The translations under genes and the position numbers were made by a program. The notes under the pieces were generated by a model. The model was not told the DNA's origin, made no database searches, and worked only from the letters and a program-made list of their open reading frames with translations. This document shows, one piece after another, positions 7,986-15,607 of a stretch of DNA of 64,000 bases (the stretch's first letter is position 1; every line of letters starts with the position of its first letter). This DNA comes from an uncultured bacterium (GTDB lineage Bacteria > Bacteroidota > Bacteroidia > Bacteroidales > Bacteroidaceae), in contig CAJMMQ010000003.1 of assembly GCA_905214625.1 (NCBI GenBank), forward strand, positions 1 to 64,000, given 5' to 3'.

Positions 7986-9653
7986 TCAGGCCTTCTGACT
8001 GTCTTTGTCCCTTATCTCAACGCGGCGAATCTTTCCGCTGATAGTCTTGGGCAACTCGTCGACAAACTCGATTATACGCGGATATTTGTAAGGAGCAGTC
8101 TCGCGCTTAACGTGGTCCTGCAGCTCCTTAATCAGCTCAGGACTTTCTTTGCCTTTCCAGTCTTTGCCGAGTACAACGGTTGCCTTAACCACCATGCCGC
8201 GAATGTCATCGGGCACACCGGTTATGGCACACTCCACAACAGCCGGATGGGTCATCAGCGCACTCTCAACCTCAAACGGCCCGATGCGGTATCCGCTGCT
8301 CTTTATAACGTCGTCTATGCGGCCTTCAAACCAGTAATAGCCGTCCTCGTCGCGCCATGCCACGTCGCCCGTGTGATAAACGCCGTCGCGCCACACCCTT
8401 GCCGTAAGCTCAGGGGCACGGTAATAGCCGTTGAACAGGCCGATAGGCTTGCCTTTATCAACACGTATCACAATTTCGCCTTTCTCACCGTCCTCACACG
8501 ACGTTCCGTCAGGGCGCACAAGGTCGATGTCATACTGCGGATTTGGCATGCCCATGCTTCCGGGCTTCGGCTCCATCCACGGCATGGTGCCGAGGGTCAT
8601 GGTTGTCTCGGTCTGCCCGAATCCTTCCATCAGCTTTATGCCCGTAAGTTCATAAAAGCGGTTGTAGACGGCAGGATTAAGGGCCTCACCGGCTGTGCAG
8701 CAATAGCGCAGCGACGACAAGTCGTATTTTGAGAAGTCCTCGTGTATCATAAAGCGGTAAACCGTAGGAGGAGCGCAGAACGATGTTATCTTGTATTCTT
8801 CTATCTTGCGCAATATCTTGTCGGCGGTAAACTTCTGATGATCGAAGACAAACACGGCCGCACCTGCGAACCACTGGCCGTAGAGCTTACCCCATGCAGC
8901 CTTTCCCCAGCCCGTGTCTGCCACAGTGAGGTGGATGCTGTCCGCCGAAAGGTTATGCCAAAACGCACCCGTAGTAAGATGTCCTAAGGCATAAAGGAAA
9001 TCGTGAGCCACCATCTTAGGCTTGCCGCTCGTGCCGCTCGTAAAATACATCAGCATGGTGTCGCCGTTATCGTTTACATGCTCCGGACGAACAAACGCCG
9101 GCACATCGTCCCATTCAGAATGCCAGTCGTGGAAACCTTCAGCGCTCTCCGGACCTACACTTACAAGCACCTTCAGCGACGGGCTGTCGTCTTTCGACTC
9201 TTTTACCTGTTTAAGTACATATTCCTCGCCTACACATATAATGGCCTTAACATCGGCACAGTTGTTCCTGTAAATTATGTCTTGCGTGGTAAGCATGTGA
9301 GTGGCGGGTATGGCCACTGCTCCCAGCTTGTGCAAAGCCAGCATTGAAAGCCAAAATTCATACCTGCGCTTCAGGATAAGCATTACAGGGTCTCCCTTGC
9401 CAATGCCGAGTGTCTGAAAATAAGACGCCGTGCGGTCTGTCTGTTCCTTGATGTCTTTAAAAGAAAAACGCTTGCAGTGTCCATCGTCGTCTGTCCACAG
9501 CAAGGCCAGCTTTCCGGGCTCTTCCTCAGCCCAGACATCCATCACGTCGTAAGCAAAATTAAAATTGTCAGGAACTATAAAGTGCAGATTCTCCTTATAG
9601 TCTTCAACAGACGAAAAATGAGTCTGCGTTAAAAATCTCTCAATCATTTTCAC
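7986..9653 (-). CDS. AMP-forming acyl-CoA synthetase (acetyl/medium-chain type)
   Basis: A 555-residue ANL-superfamily adenylating enzyme that activates a carboxylic acid to its CoA thioester through an acyl-adenylate. Visible motifs: P-loop-like YFTSGTSGKPKM (about 204-215), GFGQTETT (about 345-352), TGDVAWRDEDGYYWFEGR (about 425-440), the hinge SGYRIGPFEVE, and the C-terminal catalytic lysine in PKTISGKIRR. The overall make-up resembles ACSM-type medium-chain or acetyl-CoA synthetases; the substrate cannot be read from sequence. It starts 17 nt after the XRE-cupin regulator gene and ends at a terminator, so the two form a bicistronic unit and the regulator probably controls it. Confidence 0.88.
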   Translation of the reverse strand: MKMIERFLTQTHFSSVEDYKENLHFIVPDNFNFAYDVMDVWAEEEPGKLALLWTDDDGHCKRFSFKDIKEQTDRTASYFQTLGIGKGDPVMLILKRRYEFWLSMLALHKLGAVAIPATHMLTTQDIIYRNNCADVKAIICVGEEYVLKQVKESKDDSPSLKVLVSVGPESAEGFHDWHSEWDDVPAFVRPEHVNDNGDTMLMYFTSGTSGKPKMVAHDFLYALGHLTTGAFWHNLSADSIHLTVADTGWGKAAWGKLYGQWFAGAAVFVFDHQKFTADKILRKIEEYKITSFCAPPTVYRFMIHEDFSKYDLSSLRYCCTAGEALNPAVYNRFYELTGIKLMEGFGQTETTMTLGTMPWMEPKPGSMGMPNPQYDIDLVRPDGTSCEDGEKGEIVIRVDKGKPIGLFNGYYRAPELTARVWRDGVYHTGDVAWRDEDGYYWFEGRIDDVIKSSGYRIGPFEVESALMTHPAVVECAITGVPDDIRGMVVKATVVLGKDWKGKESPELIKELQDHVKRETAPYKYPRIIEFVDELPKTISGKIRRVEIRDKDSQKA

Positions 9654-9670
9654 TTCACCTTTCTTTTCTT

Positions 9671-10225
9671 TTAGAATATTATTGCCAAGAATTTAACGGC
9701 CTTGCCGTTGAGCGCGCGCATACAATGCGGCTGCGTGGCGTCGAAATACATACTGTCGCCCTCGTTTAGCACAAAAGTCTTCTTTCCTATCGTAATTTCA
9801 AGAGTTCCCTCGGTCACCATGTTGAACTCCTGCCCCTGATGGCTGTTCTTTTTTAGTGGCGCGTCATCGGGCTTTGGCTCAACCAAGACCATGAACGGCT
9901 CGGCCGTGCGGCCACGGAAACCACTGGCCAGACTCTGATATTTGTATGCGCTGCGGCGCTCTACACTCATGCCTTGCCCCTTACGGGTAAGAAAATATGA
10001 GCTCATGTGAGGCTCTTCGCCAAACAACAGCACGTCAAGCGCTACGCCATATTCTTTTGATATCTTCTGCAGACTGCTTATCGAGAGCTCACCGTCGCCT
10101 TCCTCCATTTTTGTATATGCCTCCAGCGACACGCCGCAAAGGTCGGCCACCTCTTGTGCCGGAATGTCAAGCACATCGCGAAGGCCCTTAAGACGCTCGC
10201 CAATTTGTTTTATTGCTTCTTCCAT
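9671..10225 (-). CDS. XRE-type helix-turn-helix regulator with C-terminal cupin
   Basis: 184 residues. Residues ~7-62 form a Cro/C1-type HTH (LKGLRDVLDIPAQEVADL, SLEAYTKMEEGDGELSISSL). Residues ~110-184 form a cupin-2 barrel (QGQEFNMVTEGTLEITIG, LNEGDSMYFDATQPHCMRAL), a likely ligand or metal sensor. Proteins with this layout often regulate neighbouring metabolic genes in response to a small molecule. Here the only downstream partner is the acyl-CoA synthetase 17 nt away, so its ligand could be the acid or acyl-CoA. A perfect 17-bp palindrome that contains a -7 box lies just upstream (10244-10260) and is a plausible autoregulatory operator. Confidence 0.88.
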   Translation of the reverse strand: MEEAIKQIGERLKGLRDVLDIPAQEVADLCGVSLEAYTKMEEGDGELSISSLQKISKEYGVALDVLLFGEEPHMSSYFLTRKGQGMSVERRSAYKYQSLASGFRGRTAEPFMVLVEPKPDDAPLKKNSHQGQEFNMVTEGTLEITIGKKTFVLNEGDSMYFDATQPHCMRALNGKAVKFLAIIF

Positions 10226-10243
10226 TTATCCTTGTTTTAGTTA

Positions 10244-10260
10244 TACTTTTGCCAAAAGTA
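10244..10260 (-). promoter_or_regulatory. Palindromic promoter/operator of the XRE-cupin operon
   Basis: TACTTTTG-C-CAAAAGTA is a perfect 17-bp palindrome. Each arm read 5' to 3' matches the Bacteroidetes -7 box TAnnTTTG. On the minus strand the box at 10260-10253 lies 28 nt ahead of the regulator's start codon. I saw no good -33 TTTG at 19-21 nt. The regulator as binder is inferred. Confidence 0.5.
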
Positions 10261-10323
10261 CTAATTAAATCCGAAAAACCGAAACTTAAAAGGCAAAATA
10301 TTTTTTAATCGCTAAATATAAGT

Positions 10324-10364
10324 CAAAAACCTGCACACAAGAAAAGCGAGTGTGCAGGTTTTTG
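10324..10364 (-). terminator. Rho-independent terminator of proC
   Basis: A perfect 15-bp inverted repeat (CAAAAACCTGCACAC at 10324-10338 with its complement at 10350-10364), 11-nt loop, 33 nt past the proC stop codon. It isolates proC from the XRE-cupin operon. Confidence 0.85.
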
Positions 10365-10397
10365 ATGCAAAATGGAAGAATTACGGCCGTTAGACGT

Positions 10398-11189
10398 TCA
10401 TTTTGTCATTCCGGCCTTTAGTCCCCGTATCACGGCGCTTGTAAATCCGGCATGCTCCATTTCATTAAGTCCGCGTATAGTCAAGCCGCCCGGCGTTGTA
10501 ACCTTATCTATCTCGGCTTCAGGGTGACTGCCGTTTGCCTGCAACAGGTCTACAGCCCCCTTGACGGTCTGAAGCACTATCCGCTGGGCGTCACGCGCCT
10601 TAAACCCAAGCTCCACGCCGCCTTCGGCCGAAGCCCTGACATACCGCATGGCATAGGCTATGCCGCACGACGCAAGCGTTGTGGCAGCTCCGAGCAGCCG
10701 TTCCTCGGTAACCATCTGCCCGCCCGTAGCGTCAAACAGAGACGCCATGACTGCCGTGTCTCCTTCGCCGGCATTAACCGGCACGATAAACGTCATTGAA
10801 CTTTTCACGGCAATGGCAATGTTAGGCATAACGATGAACAGCCGCGGCAGCTCTCCGTCAGTTCCGCCAAGCCATTCTTTAAGCTTACTGCCGCTTACGC
10901 CAGCCATAACCGACACTATGGTCTGCCGGCTATAATCAACCACCGGCTTTATCTCGCCTATCACCTGCTCTGCCAGCCAGGGCTTAACCACGACAAACAC
11001 CACGTCGCCTGCGGCTGCCGCCACCCTGTTGTCCGTTGTAACACTCACTCCCAGCTGCTTAAACCGCCCGAGAGTTGCCTCGTGAGGAGATGAAACTGTA
11101 ATATCGGCAGCAGCAAACATGCCACACTTAACAAAACCCTCAACCATGGCACCACCCATGGCACCAGCGCCAATAACTGATATTTTCAT
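10398..11189 (-). CDS. proC: Pyrroline-5-carboxylate reductase
   Basis: The last step of proline synthesis: NAD(P)H reduction of pyrroline-5-carboxylate. 263 residues from ATG 11189. The frame continues three codons to a TTG at 11198, but the dinucleotide-binding strand MKISVIGAGAMGGAM fits a start at 11189. The Rossmann domain spans about 1-160 (VVFVVVKPW near 70; RLFIVMPNIAIAV near 115). The C-terminal helical dimerisation domain carries the usual SCGIAYAMRYVRASAEGGVELG and VTTPGGLTIRGLNEME. Together with proB and proA in the same 6-kb stretch it completes the glutamate-to-proline route. Confidence 0.95.
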   Translation of the reverse strand: MKISVIGAGAMGGAMVEGFVKCGMFAAADITVSSPHEATLGRFKQLGVSVTTDNRVAAAAGDVVFVVVKPWLAEQVIGEIKPVVDYSRQTIVSVMAGVSGSKLKEWLGGTDGELPRLFIVMPNIAIAVKSSMTFIVPVNAGEGDTAVMASLFDATGGQMVTEERLLGAATTLASCGIAYAMRYVRASAEGGVELGFKARDAQRIVLQTVKGAVDLLQANGSHPEAEIDKVTTPGGLTIRGLNEMEHAGFTSAVIRGLKAGMTK

Positions 11190-11484
11190 AACAAACAATT
11201 TTTTATTATGTCCGTACAGACCGCATCACGTCAGCCGTCAGCAACGCAGCCCGAATCTACTATTATTCTTAAAAGAAACTCATGCACATCTCATCGGCCT
11301 CTACACCACACGCACTTTCAACAAAGCCGTCAGCATATATTAATTATGTACAGAAAAGATGCAACGAGAACACAAAGATACACAATTATTGTTTTTTTAT
11401 CGCCAAAGTGTCTTACTTTTCTGTCACCTAATAAAACGACTATGGGCCAACATGCTGTACTACAACATATTGACCCACATTTGG

Positions 11485-11557
11485 TCGGGATTACTGGACT
11501 CGAACCAGCGACCCCTACGTCCCGAACGTAGTGCGCTACCAACTGCGCTAAATCCCG
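11485..11557 (-). tRNA. tRNA-Pro (anticodon CGG)
   Basis: 73 nt, minus strand. Acceptor CGGGATT pairs with AATCCCG, D-stem GCGC/GCGC, anticodon stem CTACG/CGTAG around loop TTCGGGA (anticodon CGG, reads CCG), T-arm GCTGG-TTCGAGT-CCAGT with one G-U pair. CCA is not encoded. On the minus strand TACCTTTG (11583-11576) is a -7 box upstream. Confidence 0.95.
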
Positions 11558-11575
11558 AAACCTTAAAAGCGAGTG

Positions 11576-11583
11576 CAAAGGTA
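11576..11583 (-). promoter_or_regulatory. -7 box of the tRNA-Pro promoter
   Basis: On the minus strand TACCTTTG matches TAnnTTTG and lies 18 nt ahead of the tRNA. No TTTG at the expected -33 distance was found. Confidence 0.55.
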
Positions 11584-11633
11584 CAGCATTTTTTTGAAAC
11601 TCGTGCACTTTTTTCAAAAAAAATGCTCAAAAA

Positions 11634-11665
11634 TTTGTGCAGTTAACAAAAAACGCCTATCTTTG
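11634..11665 (+). promoter_or_regulatory. Canonical promoter of tRNA-Phe
   Basis: TTTG (11634-11637), 20 nt, TATCTTTG (11658-11665): a full match to the Bacteroidetes housekeeping promoter. The predicted start of transcription is about 11672, some 18 nt ahead of the tRNA. Confidence 0.85.
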
Positions 11666-11689
11666 CACCCGCAAACAAGCAATAACAAT

Positions 11690-11762
11690 GGTGCCATAGC
11701 TCAGTTGGTAGAGCAAAGGACTGAAAATCCTTGTGTCCCCGGTTCGATTCCTGGTGGTACCA
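11690..11762 (+). tRNA. tRNA-Phe (anticodon GAA)
   Basis: 73 nt, plus strand. Acceptor GGTGCCA pairs with TGGTACC (one G-U), D-arm GCTC-AGTTGGTA-GAGC, anticodon stem AAGGA/TCCTT around CTGAAAA (anticodon GAA), T-arm CCCGG-TTCGATT-CCTGG. The middle T-stem pair (51-63) is a C-U mismatch. CCA is not encoded. Divergent from tRNA-Pro. Confidence 0.95.
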
Positions 11763-11770
11763 CTTCCAAC

Positions 11771-11806
11771 AAAAATCCTGATTTCCAATGGAAGTCAGGA
11801 TTTTTT
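11771..11806 (+). terminator. Rho-independent terminator of tRNA-Phe
   Basis: TCCTGATTTCCA / TGGAAGTCAGGA pair (one G-U wobble) around a very short loop, flanked by A5 and T6. It begins 9 nt after the tRNA. Confidence 0.9.
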
Positions 11807-11958
11807 GTTTTTTCAAGAAAAACACAAAAAGCGGCAATAACAAATGCATAAATCCATGCCCGGCAATGCAAATACCCGATGAAAGACCAACAAAATACCT
11901 TGTACAAACAACAGATACAAATCACATTTTACACAAGAAAATCATTAAAATTATCGTT

Positions 11959-12016
11959 CTTTGCGGAGAATAAGCCGCAAAATATGCGGTTAATTGTCCG
12001 CAAAACTGTATATTTG
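11959..12016 (+). promoter_or_regulatory. Promoter region of the Fic gene with TTTGCGG/CCGCAAA half-sites
   Basis: TATATTTG (12009-12016) matches the -7 box and lies 17 nt before the Fic start codon. Upstream are four half-sites of one motif: TTTGCGG (about 11960), CCGCA and TGCGG forming an inverted repeat at 11975-11989, and CCGCAAA (about 11997-12003). This looks like a multi-site operator. The binder is unknown; the Fic protein's own C-terminal winged helix is a candidate. Confidence 0.5.
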
Positions 12017-12033
12017 CAAAAACAATTCTGCCT

Positions 12034-13158
12034 ATGTATATATATAAACATAAAGAATGGCCCCACTTTTCGTGGAACAAAGAATGTGTTGGCGAGGAAC
12101 TAAACAAAGTACACAAGGCTGTGGGCTATCTGATGGGGCGTCTTAGCGTAATAGGCTTTAACGACAAGATGTCTGCCGTGGTGGAATCAATCTCCCATGA
12201 CATCATTGCATCATCAGAAATTGAAGGAGTGGAATTGAACAACGAACAGGTGCGTTCTTCGGTAGCCCGCAGACTTGGAGTACAAATACAGAATCCTACA
12301 GAATCTTCACGCTATATAGACGGAGTGGTGGAAATGGCGCTTGATGCGACCGTTAATTTCAACGTACCCCTCACCAACGAAAGACTCTTCGGCTGGCATA
12401 ACTGCCTGTTCCCGACAGGCTGGAGCGGCCCAACGAAAATAGACGTGGCAAAATATCGAAGCGGAGAAATGAAAGTAATATCAGGAATGTTCGGCCGTGA
12501 AAAGGTGCATTATGTAGCACCTGCTCCTGAAAAGATAAGCGAGGATATGAATTTGTTTCTTGAATGGTTCAATTCAGATACCAATAACGGATATGTAAAA
12601 TCGGCGATAGCCCATTTATGGTTTGTCTGCATACACCCTTTCGATGACGGAAACGGACGAATCGGGCGAGCCATCGCCGACATGGCACTTTCACAGGCAG
12701 AAAACTCAAAAATGCGTTTCTTCAGTATCTCCCATCAGATAAACAAGGATAAAAAACAGTATTACGACATACTGGAGAAAACGCAAAAAGGAGACTGCGA
12801 TATTACAGAATGGATTATCTGGTATCTTGACTGTCTGCTACGTTCTGTCGAGCAATCTGATGAAACGTTGTCGAAAGTGCTAAATAAGGCAATATTCTGG
12901 CAAAACCATGCCGAAACCATTTTTTCAGAGAGACAACGTGAAGTTCTTAATATGTATTTAGACGGTTATCACGGCAAACTGACGGCCAAGAACTGGGCAA
13001 AGCGCGCAAAGGTATCGCCTGACACGGCTGCGCGCGACATTAAAGACCTTATAGAGAAAGGTATTCTGATTCCACAACAGGGCCGTGTTCGCGACGTATT
13101 TTATGGAATACAATGCAGCGACTCTATTATTGTCATCCCTACGCCTGAAGATTTATGA
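12034..13158 (+). CDS. Fic-domain AMP-transferase, class II, with C-terminal winged helix
   Basis: 374 residues. The N-terminal DUF4172-like segment (MYIYKHKEWPHFSW) supports the start at 12034. Residues ~60-66 hold the inhibitory motif SSEIEG ((S/T)xxxE(G/N)), placing it among class II Fic proteins, which keep the enzyme off by blocking the ATP gamma-phosphate. The catalytic motif HPFDDGNGRIGR (about 208-219) is complete, so it should transfer AMP (or another nucleotide) to a hydroxyl of a target protein. The last ~80 residues form a winged-helix domain (TAKNWAKRAKVSPDTAARDI), probably DNA-binding. No antitoxin gene is adjacent; in this class the inhibitor is internal. AT-richer than the proline genes, so possibly acquired. 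Confidence 0.92.
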   Translation: MYIYKHKEWPHFSWNKECVGEELNKVHKAVGYLMGRLSVIGFNDKMSAVVESISHDIIASSEIEGVELNNEQVRSSVARRLGVQIQNPTESSRYIDGVVEMALDATVNFNVPLTNERLFGWHNCLFPTGWSGPTKIDVAKYRSGEMKVISGMFGREKVHYVAPAPEKISEDMNLFLEWFNSDTNNGYVKSAIAHLWFVCIHPFDDGNGRIGRAIADMALSQAENSKMRFFSISHQINKDKKQYYDILEKTQKGDCDITEWIIWYLDCLLRSVEQSDETLSKVLNKAIFWQNHAETIFSERQREVLNMYLDGYHGKLTAKNWAKRAKVSPDTAARDIKDLIEKGILIPQQGRVRDVFYGIQCSDSIIVIPTPEDL

Positions 13159-13175
13159 TTTTTATGATATAATAT

Positions 13176-13214
13176 TTTAATCAAAATACGGTAAAATACC
13201 GCATTTTGATTAAA
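13176..13214. terminator. Shared bidirectional terminator between Fic and radical SAM genes
   Basis: An 18-bp inverted repeat with one mismatch (TTTAATCAAAAT-CGGTA) and a 3-nt loop, ending in A/T runs on both sides. It lies between two converging genes. Confidence 0.8.
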
Positions 13215-13247
13215 GCCCCAATACACCAACAATCATCTAACTTTTGC

Positions 13248-14135
13248 TCACAAAGACTTTATACTATCTCTGTATTTTCGCATTTCCGTCTCATCCATCA
13301 TTTTTATCGCGCTGTCGAATTCTGCGATAAGACGTATTCTATCATTCGGCAACATACCGATAAACGAAATTATATTTGAAACAGTATTTCCAAGAAGCGT
13401 TGTTCTAATTTTGAGATTTGACACCAGAGTTCTCAATTCCAAAAGTCTTTCATGCTCGGTTGCCTCAGTAAACCTACCCTCCTGTATTTCTTTATAAAGT
13501 TCTGACTCAGGAAACACTGTCAACGATACGAAGTTTATTGTAAACGGATTTATCCGGTTAAACACAGCGGCCGTATTTTCTGCATTCTGCTGTCCTCTGC
13601 CCATTCCTGCCAGTCCGGTTAAATACACAATGTTATATTTTATTCCTGCTTCGTCAAGTTTATTGCATTGTTCAATTATATCTACCGATTTATAGCCCTT
13701 ATTCATCCTTTCCAATGTCCAGTCATCACCCGATTCCGTACCTATGCTTATGCTGTTAAACTTCATATGTCGCAGATTTCTAAGCTCATCAGTTGTCTTG
13801 CTCATAATATCTGTTATCCTCGCAAATGCACCTATTGATTCACAATATGGAAGATACTTCCGTATAAGTAAAGCCAAATCAAACAAACGGTTATAGCTAA
13901 GTGCAAAAGGATTTGCTCCTGTAAGAAACACGCGATGTGCCCTCGGCTGATAAATACTTATTGTTTTCAGGTCATCTTCTATCTCTGAGACAGGCGACAT
14001 TCTGAAATTTGTACCATGATAAAGACTACAAAATTTGCATTTGTGCCATGTGCATCCTGATGTAACCTGCAGCAGTTGTGCTGTTGCCTCATAAGGCGGT
14101 CTCCATACTTGTCCCGTAAAATGTAACAATTCCAT
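13248..14135 (-). CDS. Radical SAM protein
   Basis: 295 residues. The N-terminal [4Fe-4S] motif is CTWHKCKFC (CX4CX2C, residues 28-36), a variant seen in the YgiQ/Elp3-like group of radical SAM proteins. Further core segments are FLTGANPFALS, ISIGTESGDDWTLERMNKG and YNIVYLTGLAGMGRG. No B12-binding or accessory domain is visible, and the C-terminal 70 residues are not recognisable. The substrate is unknown. It is divergently transcribed from a HxlR regulator across a 149-bp gap holding a perfect palindrome and its own promoter, which suggests that the regulator controls it. Confidence 0.85.
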   Translation of the reverse strand: MELLHFTGQVWRPPYEATAQLLQVTSGCTWHKCKFCSLYHGTNFRMSPVSEIEDDLKTISIYQPRAHRVFLTGANPFALSYNRLFDLALLIRKYLPYCESIGAFARITDIMSKTTDELRNLRHMKFNSISIGTESGDDWTLERMNKGYKSVDIIEQCNKLDEAGIKYNIVYLTGLAGMGRGQQNAENTAAVFNRINPFTINFVSLTVFPESELYKEIQEGRFTEATEHERLLELRTLVSNLKIRTTLLGNTVSNIISFIGMLPNDRIRLIAEFDSAIKMMDETEMRKYRDSIKSL

Positions 14136-14170
14136 TATCTTGTGTTTAAATCGAATTTATTTTTATTAAA

Positions 14171-14184
14171 TTTGCACGTGCAAA
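14171..14184. promoter_or_regulatory. Perfect palindrome TTTGCACGTGCAAA in the divergent promoter
   Basis: A 14-bp perfect palindrome in the gap between the radical SAM and HxlR genes. It overlaps two facing -7 boxes: TAAATTTG on the plus strand (14167-14174) and TAATTTTG on the minus strand (14188-14181). HxlR binding is inferred. Confidence 0.65.
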
Positions 14185-14211
14185 ATTAATAAAATAACAA
14201 GCAAGCACAAA
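14181..14211 (-). promoter_or_regulatory. Promoter of the radical SAM gene
   Basis: On the minus strand TTTG (14211-14208), 19 nt, TAATTTTG (14188-14181): canonical spacing. It would start transcription about 40 nt ahead of the gene. Confidence 0.75.
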
Positions 14212-14284
14212 GAACTATCCTGAAACTCAGGTACTTACATTTAAGTTAGTTTTTCTGAAAATCATAAAGTTACGACATAAAAAA

Positions 14285-14641
14285 ATGGGAAAAAAATTCG
14301 ACTACGAATACTGTAAGGCGGCTCCAATACTTGAATTATTTAGTAACAAGTGGGCTTTTGTTGTGCTGCTAACCTTGCATGAGCATCAAATAATGCGGTT
14401 CAATGAACTATTCAGGTTAATACCTTCAATTTCTGAGAAAATGCTTTCCAACATTTTACATTCTTTAGCAACAGACGGGCTGATAAGCCGCAAAGCATAT
14501 CCAGAAATCCCTCCGCGTGTAGAATACTGCGTATCCGAATTTGGAGAGACACTGATACCACATCTGATACCAATAATAGAATGGGGAAAAACTAACCATA
14601 ACAAGATATTATTTAACAGAAGAATAAACTCAAGAAAATAA
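14285..14641 (+). CDS. HxlR-family winged-helix regulator
   Basis: 118 residues, the usual size for the family. Typical segments are CKAAPILELFSNKWAFVVLL (near the N-terminus, with the lone family cysteine), RFNELFRLIPSISEKMLSNI and RVEYCVSEFGETLIPHL. HxlR proteins are dimeric DNA-binding regulators, several of which respond to electrophiles or redox state through the N-terminal cysteine. It is divergent from the radical SAM gene and probably represses both it and itself at the shared palindrome. Low GC relative to the core genes. Confidence 0.88.
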   Translation: MGKKFDYEYCKAAPILELFSNKWAFVVLLTLHEHQIMRFNELFRLIPSISEKMLSNILHSLATDGLISRKAYPEIPPRVEYCVSEFGETLIPHLIPIIEWGKTNHNKILFNRRINSRK

Positions 14642-14900
14642 AATAACATTAATTTAAATCATTCTTGTATATCAACCAATACATTTATATTAAATGTAAA
14701 AGCCGAAATAAACCATACATCACAAACATCTGAATACAAAACGGCAATACACAATACAAACTTTTGTGATAATAAACATAGCACTTATCTTGTATTGAAT
14801 CCCCATCCGTTTAATAGAAAATAATCATGACAAAATATTTTTTCAATATAGAAAATCAAATTATAACGAAAGTTAAAATTGTTCTCTTTATAAAGTAGAT

Positions 14901-15216
14901 ATATTAACCTTTATTTACTTTTATACCATAAAACCGAGCTGAAACAGGCGTTTTTTGATGCAAAGACGGCTGCTTTTGATGCGAAAAGCGATGAGTAACG
15001 CATCGTAAATGGGCCACTTTTGAGTGGTAAACGGCAGAGTAATATTTTTTAACTATTGCTATTTGGATTGCATTTTCACGTAAGCATCTGTAGGACAACG
15101 ACTTAACAGAAATGGGCAAAATATGGCGATTTTCAAGGCAAAAAGTTGATTGAGAACAGACATCGCCATTCTGAGAGCGTCAAACGGACGGGAAATGTCA
15201 TAAATGTATACAAACT
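14901..15216 (+). repeat. Dispersed repeat family A, copy 1
   Basis: Aligns collinearly with 53137-53453. Identical blocks include 15038-15053 (AGTAATATTTTTTAAC) and a 25-bp block at 15171-15195 (begins CTGAGAGCGTCAAACG). The middle ~100 bp has diverged. Non-coding in all frames. Confidence 0.8.
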
Positions 15217-15315
15217 CCGTTTGATTTATTTATCAAAAACACCAAACGCAGAACATGACAGGAGATGTATTTTTCGACGTTACCAAGCCACAATATTTCA
15301 TTAAGCTAATGACGG

Positions 15316-15390
15316 TTTTATCTATTTCTATTCATGCTTTCGGCCGTCTTATTGTTTCATTTTGTCGCCGTCTTATGTCTCACGTTGTTT
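15316..15390 (+). repeat. Dispersed repeat family B, copy 2 (partial)
   Basis: Contains GCCGTCTTATTGTTTC (15343-15358), identical to 52610-52625, and CATGCTTTC shared with the 49-kb copy. Only the left half of the element is present. Confidence 0.65.
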
Positions 15391-15546
15391 GTTCCATATA
15401 TCACATATTATCTACCAAACTTCCGTTTGTTTTCATTTTTAAGTTAATTTTAATTAAAGTATTTCATTTTGCAACCACACATAACGATTCTTTTACTATA
15501 TTTATAATCTAAACATTTTATCAGGCCAACTTTCGTAAGGTTAAAG

Positions 15547-15593
15547 GGGGGTCAGCCTTGCGGGTGTTCAGGCTTTGTTTTCAAATGAGCCCC
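15547..15593 (+). promoter_or_regulatory. Foldable 5' leader ahead of the T9SS protein gene
   Basis: An inner stem AGCCT/AGGCT (15554-15558 with 15570-15574) sits inside an outer GGGG-TCA/TGAG-CCCC pairing (15548-15554 with 15586-15593), ending 14 nt before the start codon. It may be only a structured translation leader. Confidence 0.3.
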
Positions 15594-15607
15594 AACATTA
15601 TATTATT

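Larger units (their letters stand above)
14642..15607. other. Long gene-free region with two dispersed repeats
   Basis: Nearly 970 bases without a convincing gene. It holds a family A repeat (14901-15216), a partial family B repeat (15316-15390), AT-rich sequence, and a foldable leader ahead of the next gene. Confidence 0.6.

Noticed and set aside
7950..8732. 260-codon open frame opposite the acyl-CoA synthetase
   Set aside because: Antisense shadow of a conserved enzyme.
11359..11646. Short open frame across tRNA-Pro
   Set aside because: It reads through the tRNA gene; phrases like GLLDSNQRPLRPERS are a common artefact of tRNA sequence.
12034..14641. Genomic island call for the Fic to HxlR patch next to tRNA genes
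   Set aside because: AT-richer and next to tRNAs, but no integrase or duplicated tRNA end was found, so only possible acquisition is noted.
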